This document shows, piece by piece, positions 5,756 to 11,592 of a stretch of DNA of 11,592 bases. This stretch comes from Streptomyces lilacinus (lineage in GTDB: Bacteria > Actinomycetota > Actinomycetes > Streptomycetales > Streptomycetaceae). Position numbers and translations under genes: made by a program. How positions within the stretch are numbered: the stretch's first letter is position 1; each line of letters begins with the position of its first letter. A model generated the notes under the pieces. The model was not told the origin of the DNA. It made no database searches and saw only the letters and a program-made list of their open reading frames with translations. The stretch lies in the NCBI GenBank assembly GCA_000715685.1, contig KL569376.1, positions 85,155-96,746 on the forward strand, written 5' to 3'.

Positions 5756-6889
5756 TCAGGCGCGCGCCGAGGGCTGGAGGGCGGGGAGGCGGAGGGGGGC
5801 GATGAACGTGCCGCGTTCGGGTCCCGAGCCGACGACGGAGAAGCAGGCCATGTCGTCGTGGGCGAGGTTGCCCTCGATGTGGTCGGTGTGCAGCAGGGCC
5901 AGGGTGGAGGGAGTGACGGTGTTGCCGAGCCGTCGTACGTTGCTGGGCACCTTCTCCGTCGGCAGACCGGTGCTGCGGGCGAACTCGTCGACCAGGGACG
6001 GGTTGGCCTGGTGGGTGTAGAGGCGGGCCACCTGGTCGAGGTAACCGGGTCGGGCGGCCTCCATCGCCCGGTGGTTGAGTGCCATGCCGCGGCTGTAATA
6101 GCGGGTGATCTCGGGCGCGTTCATCCCGTAGCAGGACATCTCCGCGGCGCCGGGCAGTGCGGCGGGGTGGTCGGCGCCGCCGCCCGGGAAGTGGATCAGC
6201 GGGTCGCTCACTCCGGGGCCGCCGTCGAAGGACTGGCTGTCGCGGGAGTACAGCAGCAGGCCGTCGACGTCCTCGTCGCGTTCCAGGATCACAGCGGCCG
6301 CGGCGTCGGAGAACAGCGCGGGACTGGCCCACACACTCTTGCCGTACGGGTGGACGGAATTGCCGCGGTAGTTCGCCGGCAAGGCGCCGTCCTCGTCGAG
6401 GCCGACCACACGGCTGGGAACGTTGTACGAGACGATCAGCGCGCGCTTGGCGCGCAGTTGAGCGACGAGGGCCGCTGCACGCGCCAAGCCCGCGCATCCG
6501 GAGCCGAGTTGCAGGGGCAGGATGTGGTCGGGGATGCCCAGAGTGCGCATCAGGGTGAAGGCGTCCTGGTCGAGCATGACCTGGTACGGAGTGCAGGTGA
6601 CGGTGACGACGGCGGTGACGTCCGCAGGTTCGAGACCGGCGCTCGCCAGCGCCGCGCGGGCCGCGTCGGCGACGGCGTCGAGGGAGGCGAACTGCTCGGG
6701 GCCCCAGCTCTTGCTCTCGACGCCGAGGAGCCGGGTGATGCTGGTGCCGTCCAGGCAGCTGTCGGGGTGGCGGCGGTGGGGGACGCGGGCGCGCTTGGCC
6801 CAGGTGTCCATGGTGATGACCGGGCCGAGGGTGGTGTGGGCGCCGGTGATGGCGTAGGGGAACGGGACGGGGGCGGGGGGCGTCGTCAT
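5756..6889 (-). CDS. 3-oxoacyl-ACP synthase III (KAS III/FabH-like)
   Basis: The 377-aa protein is a FabH-type thiolase-fold enzyme that would catalyse Claisen condensation of an acyl-CoA with a malonyl-carrier, or acyl transfer as in CerJ-like relatives. The full catalytic triad is visible: Cys132 in GSGCAGLARA, His293 in YTHQANPSL (the FabH HQAN motif) and Asn323 in LGNTVTPST. It is longer than housekeeping FabH (about 320-340 aa) and has a distinct N-terminus, which fits a secondary-metabolism paralogue. The ATG at 6889 is chosen because it overlaps the thioesterase stop as ATGA, with GAAGG upstream. It is the last gene of the four-gene operon. The substrate cannot be read from the sequence. 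Confidence 0.9.
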   Translation of the reverse strand: MTTPPAPVPFPYAITGAHTTLGPVITMDTWAKRARVPHRRHPDSCLDGTSITRLLGVESKSWGPEQFASLDAVADAARAALASAGLEPADVTAVVTVTCTPYQVMLDQDAFTLMRTLGIPDHILPLQLGSGCAGLARAAALVAQLRAKRALIVSYNVPSRVVGLDEDGALPANYRGNSVHPYGKSVWASPALFSDAAAAVILERDEDVDGLLLYSRDSQSFDGGPGVSDPLIHFPGGGADHPAALPGAAEMSCYGMNAPEITRYYSRGMALNHRAMEAARPGYLDQVARLYTHQANPSLVDEFARSTGLPTEKVPSNVRRLGNTVTPSTLALLHTDHIEGNLAHDDMACFSVVGSGPERGTFIAPLRLPALQPSARA

Positions 6890-7425
6890 CGGGGGGTGCC
6901 TTCGGCGCTCGGACGGGCGGGACGGGTGCTGCGGATCAGGACGGTGGACGTGGCGTGGGCGAGGAGATTCCCGTCGGAGTCGGCCAGCTCGGCCTGGGCC
7001 AAGGCACTGCGTGCGTTGCTCTCCTTGACGGTTCCTGTGCAAGTGAGGGTGCCGCTGGTGACGAGGACCGGGCGCAGGTAGCGCAGATTCAGGTCGGCGG
7101 AGATCGCGTAGGCACCCGCGGGCAGCAGGCTGTGGGCGGCGAACCCGCAGGCGGTGTCGCACAGCGTCGCGGCGATGCCGCCGTGCACGATGCCCGTGCG
7201 GACGCAGTGGAACTCCGCGACGGTCAGCGTGATGGTGACCTCGCCCGGATCGGCCCGGGCGAGGGTGAAGCCGAGGGTGGTGGCCACCGGGGGTGGCGGT
7301 GTCCGTCCCTCGGCCCAGTCACGCAGCACGGTGAGACCGTCGGTTTCGTGGAGGCGGCTGTGGATGGGGCCCGGGTCCTGCCAGGTGTGGGTGCGCCGGC
7401 GGCCGGGGTCGGTGAGCGAGGGCAC
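6886..7425 (-). CDS. PaaI-type hotdog thioesterase
   Basis: The 179-aa protein has a single hotdog domain, with the PaaI-family active-site signature VHGGIAATLCDTACGFA (80-96), including the HGG turn at 81-83 and acidic Asp90. It should hydrolyse an acyl-CoA or acyl-carrier thioester. The first 45 residues are an extra polar and proline-rich segment before the fold. The start is GTG at 7425, behind GAAGGAA with suitable spacing. The stop overlaps the KAS III start as ATGA, and the gene begins 52 bases after the upstream dehydrogenase stop, so it belongs to the same transcript. The hotdog fold also includes dehydratases, but the HGG motif favours thioesterase. Confidence 0.86.
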   Translation of the reverse strand: MPSLTDPGRRRTHTWQDPGPIHSRLHETDGLTVLRDWAEGRTPPPPVATTLGFTLARADPGEVTITLTVAEFHCVRTGIVHGGIAATLCDTACGFAAHSLLPAGAYAISADLNLRYLRPVLVTSGTLTCTGTVKESNARSALAQAELADSDGNLLAHATSTVLIRSTRPARPSAEGTPR

Positions 7426-7477
7426 GGATGGTTCCTTCGAGGTGGCGATGGCCGAGGGACGTGCGGAGGAGGCGTGG

Positions 7478-8272
7478 TCAGCGGGTGGGGAGCCGGAGGG
7501 CCGCGTCCAGGCGGATGGTCTCCCCGTTGAGCATGGGGTTGGCGATGATGTGCTCGACGAGCGCGGCGAACTCGCTCGGCTGACCGAAGCGCCGGGGGTG
7601 CGGGACCTGGGACTGGAGCTGCTCGCGCAGCTCTGTGGGGGCCGTCAGAGTGAGCGGGGTCTCGAACAGGCCGGGCGCGACGGTCACCACCCGGATCCGC
7701 AGACCGGCCAGGTCCCGGGCCAGCGGCAGGGTCATGCCGACCACCCCGGCCTTGGCGGCCGCATAGGCGACCTGCCCGATCTGGCCTTCGTATGCGGCGA
7801 CCGACGCGCAGTTGATCACCACCCCGCGCTGGCCGTACACCGGGTCCAGGCGTGTCATCCGTTCCGCCGCCAGCCGGGTCACGTTGAAGGTGCCGACCAG
7901 ATCGGTGGCGATGACGACCTGAAAGTCCCGGAGCGGCATGGGGCCGTCGCGCCCGACCGTGCGGGCCGCGTGCGCGGTGCCGGCGCAGTTGACCACCACG
8001 CGCAGTGGGCCGTGCTGTTCGGCGACGTCGAGCGCGACGTCGACGTCGTGTTCGTCCACCACGTCCGCCGGAACGAAGGCGCCCCGTCCATCGAGGTGTT
8101 CCAACGCGAGCTTCCCGCGTTCGGGCGAGCGGCCCAGCAGTACGGGAAAGAGCCCGCCGTCCGCGAGTCGCCTCGCGGTGGCCAGGCCGAGCCCCGACGT
8201 ACCGCCGGCAATCAGAGCCACCGAACCCGACTCCGCGAGGTCCCCTCCCAGTGCGTGCTGCCGCCCCGTCAC
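7478..8272 (-). CDS. SDR 3-hydroxyacyl-CoA dehydrogenase/ketoreductase (HSD10-like)
   Basis: This 264-aa short-chain dehydrogenase has the cofactor motif GGTSGLG (23-29), NCAG (95-98), catalytic Ser157, and Tyr170/Lys174 in YAAAK. The segment [20 protein letters not shown] and the end [16 protein letters not shown] are hallmarks of type-II 3-hydroxyacyl-CoA dehydrogenases (HSD17B10-like). It probably interconverts 3-oxoacyl and 3-hydroxyacyl thioesters with NAD(H), acting as the ketoreductase of the operon. The GTG at 8272 is chosen because it overlaps the stop of the FabL-like gene as GTGA; a later GTG within GSVALI has no well-placed ribosome site. The frame is open further upstream to 9226, but that part is the shadow of the neighbouring gene. 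Confidence 0.88.
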   Translation of the reverse strand: MTGRQHALGGDLAESGSVALIAGGTSGLGLATARRLADGGLFPVLLGRSPERGKLALEHLDGRGAFVPADVVDEHDVDVALDVAEQHGPLRVVVNCAGTAHAARTVGRDGPMPLRDFQVVIATDLVGTFNVTRLAAERMTRLDPVYGQRGVVINCASVAAYEGQIGQVAYAAAKAGVVGMTLPLARDLAGLRIRVVTVAPGLFETPLTLTAPTELREQLQSQVPHPRRFGQPSEFAALVEHIIANPMLNGETIRLDAALRLPTR

Positions 8273-9132
8273 CGGGACCTCACCGGCTGCCGCGCCAGGT
8301 CCGCGACGACATCGTCCGCGGGCGGCGGTGCGGGGTCGCAGTCCTGCTCGGCGTTGAGGGGCTGCGTGTGCCAGGACACGCTGATGCCCCCGTCGACGAC
8401 GAGTGTCTGACCGGTGATGTAGTCGGCTGCCGGAGACAGCAGGAAAGCGGCCGCGGAGGCCATGTCCCCGGGCGTCCCGGCTCGCTGCAGTGGCACCCTT
8501 CGCACCGCCGCGTCCGGGTCGAACCCGGCCGAGCGTGCGTACAGCGCCAGCGTTCCGGTGTCGATCAGACCGCCGCTGACGGCGTTCGCGGTGATGCCCA
8601 GCGGCGCGAGTTCGCACGCCAAGTACCGCACCCACGCCTCCAACGCGGCCTTCTCCGCACCCATCGCCGCGTACCCGGGAAGAGCGAACCCGGCGCCCAG
8701 TGAGGACATCGCCACGATCCGGCCGCCCCGGTCCATCAACCGGGCCGCCCGCTGGGCTCCCAGGACGAACGCCCGCGCATTCATGGCATGGCACCGGTCG
8801 AGGTGATGCAGCTTCAGGTCGAGTACGGGCTTGAAGGGGCCGGCGGCCGCATTGGACACGAAGTGATCCAGCCGCCCGAAGCTCTCCTCCACGAAAGTGA
8901 ACAGCTTCTCGATCCCCGCGGGGTCCTCCACGTCCGCCCGACAACACACGGCGCGCCCACCGGCACTGCTTACTGATGCGACCACCTCGGCAGCCGCATG
9001 GTCGTCGTGTTGATAGTTGACGACCACGGTCGCCCCCCGACGGGCCAGGGTCAGGGCCAGCTCCCGGCCGATCCCCCGGGAGGCACCGGTGATGACGGAG
9101 ACGGTGCCCTCGACGGCATCGCGCACTTCCAC
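8269..9132 (-). CDS. SDR enoyl-ACP reductase, FabL-like
   Basis: The 287-aa protein is a short-chain dehydrogenase with TGASRGIG (15-22) and SNAAAG (93-98). The active site is of the enoyl-reductase kind: Tyr154 and Lys161 spaced Y-x6-K in GYAAMGAEKAALEAW, preceded by MSSLG and followed by ANAVSGGLIDTGTL. All of this closely follows the FabL (enoyl-ACP reductase III) pattern. It would reduce a trans-2-enoyl thioester using NAD(P)H. The C-terminus extends about 35 residues beyond the usual VDGG end, with a Pro/Asp-rich tail. The start is GTG at 9132, nine bases after AGGAG; a second GTG lies two codons later. It is the first gene of the four-gene operon. FabL homologues also include other enal or ketone reductases, so the step is inferred. 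Confidence 0.88.
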   Translation of the reverse strand: MEVRDAVEGTVSVITGASRGIGRELALTLARRGATVVVNYQHDDHAAAEVVASVSSAGGRAVCCRADVEDPAGIEKLFTFVEESFGRLDHFVSNAAAGPFKPVLDLKLHHLDRCHAMNARAFVLGAQRAARLMDRGGRIVAMSSLGAGFALPGYAAMGAEKAALEAWVRYLACELAPLGITANAVSGGLIDTGTLALYARSAGFDPDAAVRRVPLQRAGTPGDMASAAAFLLSPAADYITGQTLVVDGGISVSWHTQPLNAEQDCDPAPPPADDVVADLARQPVRSR

Positions 9133-9238
9133 TCTCGAACACTCCTGAACACGAGGAAACGAAGGCCGGCCTAGGTCGCTTCAGCCAGGTCAGGAAGACT
9201 GTGCGTCCGCGCAGGGAGCCTTGCACCGCATGCGCGGC

Positions 9239-9264
9239 CCCGGCCGACTCTGCCCGGCCGACTC
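9239..9264. repeat. Two 12-bp direct repeats, 14-bp period
   Basis: CCCGGCCGACTC occurs at 9239-9250 and 9253-9264, separated by two bases. Each copy contains the palindrome CGGCCG. Located about 110-130 bp before the FabL-like start, the pair could be a regulator binding site or a simple duplication. Confidence 0.5.
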
Positions 9265-9362
9265 CGCTTTCAGGAAGCGGCGATCACTCCATAGAGCACC
9301 TCAACGGGCCGGTTCACCCATTCGGGGGCTCTACAGCAGCAGGCGAACCCCGTTCTGACGTG

Positions 9363-9388
9363 CAGGACCGCTCGCCGGGCGGTTCCTG
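9363..9388 (-). terminator. Possible terminator after the NmrA-like gene
   Basis: CAGGA-CCGC, a seven-base loop, then GCGG-T-TCCTG forms a nine-pair stem with one bulged T, about 80 bases downstream of the NmrA-like stop. No T-run follows, so it is only a candidate. Confidence 0.3.
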
Positions 9389-9466
9389 ACCCAGCCGCAC
9401 CCACGCGGGCACCGACAGCAGGAAGCGCCGTCCGGTACGAGTCCGAAGCTGGAGGGTGCGAGCGGT

Positions 9467-10195
9467 TCAGGAGAGCCAGTCGGCGTAGCGGGTGGGGGCG
9501 AGGTGAGCGTCCATGTCGGTGAGGACGTCGCCCTTGACGACGGCGAACATGCCGGCGGTGGGGTCGGTAACGACGGTACGGTTGTCGCCCTTGTGGGACA
9601 GGGTGATCCGGCCCAGTTCGTCCAGGGGGAAGATCTCGGGGCCGGCGATGTTGCGGATGCCATTCAGTGGGGCGCCCGCGGCGACCTCGGCCACCGCGTC
9701 GGCCACGTCCTTGGAGGCGATCGGCTGGATCGGCGTGGCCGGCAACCGGACGCTGTCTCCGTCGGCGGTCCAGGACAGGACGGAGTCCATGAACTCCATG
9801 AACTGCGTCGCCCGGACGATTGAGTAGGGGGTCGGTCCGGCCGCGAGGATGTCCTCCTGGAGCACCTTGGCCCTGTAGTAGTCCAGCTCCGGCACCTGGT
9901 CCGCGCCGACGATCGAGAGGATGACGAAGTGGCCGACGCCGCCCTTCTGGGCCGCGGCCAGAAGGTTGTCCATCGACGTCTGGAAGAAGGCCAGGGAGGC
10001 TTCGTCGAAGGTAGGGGAGTTCGTCAGGTTGACGACGGCGTCGACTCCCGCCACCGCCTCGTCCAGTCCCTGGCCGCTGATGACGTCGACTCCGGTGGAC
10101 TGCGAGTGTGGTACCGCCTCGTGCCCGCCGGCGTTCAGAATCTTGACGACCTGCGACCCGATCAGCCCGGTACCGCCGATGACTGCGAACTCCAT
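9467..10195 (-). CDS. NmrA-like NAD(P)-binding protein (atypical SDR)
   Basis: The 242-aa protein belongs to the atypical short-chain dehydrogenase/NmrA-like group. The N-terminus MEFAVIGGTGLIGSQV contains the GGTGLIG dinucleotide-binding turn (7-13). VVNLTNSP (54-61), DYYRAK (105-110, a YxxxK arrangement) and RATQFMEFM (128-136) are typical of the family, as is the KDVADAVAE segment (162-170). Members act as NAD(P)H-dependent reductases or redox-sensing regulators, and the substrate is unknown here. The ATG at 10195 is chosen because AAAGG stands seven bases upstream and the Rossmann strand begins at once; the frame continues 18 codons further upstream without support. It lies downstream of a truncated TetR gene on the same strand. 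Confidence 0.87.
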   Translation of the reverse strand: MEFAVIGGTGLIGSQVVKILNAGGHEAVPHSQSTGVDVISGQGLDEAVAGVDAVVNLTNSPTFDEASLAFFQTSMDNLLAAAQKGGVGHFVILSIVGADQVPELDYYRAKVLQEDILAAGPTPYSIVRATQFMEFMDSVLSWTADGDSVRLPATPIQPIASKDVADAVAEVAAGAPLNGIRNIAGPEIFPLDELGRITLSHKGDNRTVVTDPTAGMFAVVKGDVLTDMDAHLAPTRYADWLS

Positions 10196-10340
10196 GACGT
10201 GCCTTTCGCCGGAAGGTGCATCCATCCGAAATATGGCACATGCTTCCAATACGGGCGCCGGCCGTACCGGACGGCGGACCGACTCCCCGCCGGCCCGGCC
10301 CGGGCAGAAGCGGTCGGTGGGCGGTCACTCCGTCGGCCCG

Positions 10341-10655
10341 TCAGCCGTGCGGGGTGCGGTGGAGGGTGACGAGCAGGCGCCAGACCCGCTGCGCGATCGC
10401 GGTGGGGGTGGCCTCAATGAGGCCGTGCAACCAGTCGGCCAGCAGCCCTGCGAAGATCGCGGCCACGGCCGATGCGATCAGGTCCGGCTCCGGTGCGCCA
10501 ACCAGGGCGCGTTCGGCGCGGCTGCCGGCGCGCAGGTCCTGGTGGAGTACGCGGCCGAGCCGGCCCCCACCGTCTGGGCTCAGCAGTTCCCGGTGGAGCC
10601 CGGTGTGCGGGGCGAGATCGTCGAAGAACCCGACCAGAGCGGGCGGCGGGACCGC
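10341..10655 (-). pseudogene. TetR-family regulator, C-terminal fragment
   Basis: The minus frame ending at TGA 10343-10341 reads as a TetR-type ligand-binding domain end: PPALVGFFDDLAPHTGLHREL, then ASAVAAIFAGLLADWLHGLI, then VWRLLVTLHRTPHG, with strong G/C-ending codons. There is no start codon and no helix-turn-helix. Past about 10655 the frame loses any resemblance and runs into the opposite-strand ferredoxin reductase fragment. Roughly 100 of the usual 190-220 residues remain. The intact gene would have been divergent from the reductase/P450 operon and may have controlled it. Confidence 0.7.
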
Positions 10656-10687
10656 GGGGTCGGGCGTGCCGCGTCCGTGCCGCGCGG

Positions 10688-11317
10688 GTCTTCGCGCATG
10701 GCGGTCCGTGGCTGGCGGATTCCGGACTGGCGGCGGGCCCGCGCGGCATCGCCTGCGACGCCGGCTGCCGGGCCTTCAACATGTACGGGATCGTCACCGA
10801 CGACGTCTTCGTGGCCGGCGACGTCTCCCGCTTTCCCCATCCGCTGTTCGGGTACCAGATGCTCTCCCTGGAGCACTGGGGCAACGCGGTCGCACAGGCC
10901 GAGGTGGCGGCCCACAACATGGTCAGTCCCGGACCCCTACGGCGCCCGCACCTCGCCGTTCCCGAGTTCTGGTCGAACCAGTTCGGGCTCAACATCAAGT
11001 CGGTGGGTGTGCCCTCCTTCTCCGACCATGTGGTGATCGCCCAGGGCTCTTTGGAGGCGCGCCGTCTGGCGATGGTCTACGGCTACCAGGGGCGGGTCAC
11101 CGCTGCGGTCACCGTCGACATGGCCAAGTCGCTCGACTACTACCGGCACCTGATCGAGACCGCCGCTCCGTTCCCGCCCCCACCCGGCGCGGCGGACCGC
11201 GCGATCGCGGCCGACATCACGATTCCCTCCGACGTGCCGGATCCGAAGGGGCTCACCCACGGCCCCACCGTGGCGCTCACCGGGTACCTGCCCGACCGCC
11301 GGCTGACCGTGGTGTAG
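10688..11317 (+). pseudogene. Ferredoxin reductase, C-terminal half
   Basis: From about 10688 the plus frame reads as the second half of a P450-type FAD-dependent ferredoxin reductase: WLADSGLAAGPRGIACDAGC, then the FAD-binding DDVFVAGDVSRFP and the conserved HWGNAVAQAEVAAHNM, followed by a reductase C-terminal domain to TAG at 11317. About 209 of the usual 400 or so residues remain. The N-terminal FAD and NAD(P)H Rossmann motifs are absent. The frame stays open upstream to 10472, but that sequence is Arg-rich shadow over the opposite TetR fragment. It cannot work as a reductase. It lies 52 bases before the P450 and would have supplied electrons through a ferredoxin. Confidence 0.82.
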
Positions 11318-11369
11318 AGCCCACCGACCGACCCGCGTCCCGCGTCCCGCCCGACGACGAGGAGCCACC

Positions 11370-11579
11370 ATGGACTCCGCCACCTTGCTGGCACGGATCA
11401 CCGACTACGCCAGTCGTCCCGACCCCTACCCGCTCTACGCGGAACTCCGCGAGGCCGGTCCCGTAGTGCGGCAGACGGACGGCAGCCATCTGGTCGGCAC
11501 CTACCACGAGATCGCCGCTCTGTTCCACGACCCGCGCATGAGTGCCGATCCCCGCAGCCGCGGCGAGACGGCACCGCAC
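11370..11579 (+). CDS. Cytochrome P450, N-terminal part (cut by contig end)
   Basis: ATG at 11370 follows GAGGAG with five bases of spacing. The 70 native codons read RPDPYPLYAELREAGPVV, then HLVGTYHEIAALFHDPRMSA, the standard beginning of a soluble bacterial class I P450 (substrate oxidation using electrons from ferredoxin). The haem-binding Cys and the I-helix lie beyond the contig end. The frame appears to continue as Ser-Leu-Ile at the very end, but those residues come from adapter sequence. Its neighbouring reductase is truncated, so it must rely on another redox partner, and its original upstream promoter region is probably lost. Confidence 0.85.
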
Positions 11580-11592
11580 CTGTCTCTTATAC
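11580..11592 (+). other. Tn5 mosaic-end (Nextera adapter) sequence
   Basis: The last 13 bases, CTGTCTCTTATAC, equal the first 13 of the 19-bp Tn5 mosaic end CTGTCTCTTATACACATCT used in tagmentation libraries. They are AT-richer than their surroundings and sit exactly at the end. This is almost certainly untrimmed adapter and not genomic sequence. Confidence 0.9.

Larger units (their letters stand above)
9133..9466. other. 334-bp intergenic region upstream of the acyl operon
   Basis: This stretch holds the leader of the operon that starts at 9132 and the 3' flank of the NmrA-like gene. Seen here are a 10-bp palindrome AGGCCGGCCT (9163-9172), a 12-bp tandem repeat (9239-9264) and a hairpin (9363-9388). 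A minus frame ending at TGA 9270 reads PEWVNRPVEVLYGVIAAS with moderate codon bias and may be a further gene tail, but this is weak. No clear -35/-10 pair was identified. Confidence 0.4.

Noticed and set aside
3767..6020. Very long plus-strand open frames of 411 and 712 codons.
   Set aside because: They are low-complexity Arg/Pro/Ala/Ser-rich shadows opposite well-supported minus-strand genes. Only the IS3 fragment within the longer one has family similarity.
8273..9226. Long fused frame extending the HSD10-like protein to 582 residues.
   Set aside because: The upstream part is the Arg/Gly-rich shadow of the FabL-like gene in another frame.
10414..10998. 194-codon minus ORF across the TetR/reductase junction.
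   Set aside because: It is in a different frame from the TetR fragment and reads as Arg/Ala/Pro-rich shadow opposite the reductase.

Overview
The window looks like accessory DNA from a Streptomyces or a close actinomycete. GC is high, real genes end codons mostly in G or C, GTG starts are common, and the families (VioB-type ferritin-like protein, DyP peroxidase, stand-alone KAS III, P450 with its own ferredoxin reductase) are typical of actinomycete secondary-metabolism or chromosome-arm regions. The window reaches a contig end: its last 13 bases match the Tn5/Nextera mosaic end, which is sequencing adapter and not genome. No rRNA, tRNA, CRISPR array or intact insertion sequence was seen.

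Layout. (1) 151-3658: a small unrecognised minus-strand gene with a consensus-like promoter, then a divergent pair, a VioB-type ferritin-like protein (minus) and a DyP-type haem peroxidase (plus), separated by 563 bp. (2) 3710-5359, minus strand: a small secreted protein, then a densely overlapping stretch of a probable gene tail and two tiny ORFs, then a FAD-dependent oxidoreductase related to LodB or halogenases whose nucleotide-binding motif carries a Glu in place of the third Gly. (3) 5432-5741: debris, made of a short codon-biased minus-strand remnant and a fragment of an IS3-family transposase. (4) 5756-9132: a tight four-gene minus-strand operon, transcribed as FabL-like enoyl reductase, HSD10-like 3-hydroxyacyl dehydrogenase/ketoreductase, PaaI-type hotdog thioesterase and KAS III-like synthase, with 4-base stop/start overlaps at two of the three junctions. 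(5) 9467-10195: an NmrA-like NAD(P)-binding protein. (6) 10341-11317: a TetR regulator (minus) and a ferredoxin reductase (plus), each reduced to its C-terminal part and joined head to head. (7) 11370-11579: the start of a cytochrome P450, cut by the contig end.

How the parts may work together. The 5756-9132 operon encodes condensation, ketoreduction, enoyl reduction and a hotdog enzyme, so it could build or modify a short acyl chain. It has no carrier protein and no recognisable dehydratase, so it must borrow those or use CoA substrates. The ferritin-like and DyP pair, with the flavoprotein facing them, forms an oxidative group (di-iron, haem, flavin) whose substrate cannot be read from the sequence. 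The P450 has lost its adjacent reductase and probably its original divergent promoter region. Family calls for the intact large genes are firm. The remnants, tiny ORFs and regulatory sites are inferences from reading frame, codon use and spacing.
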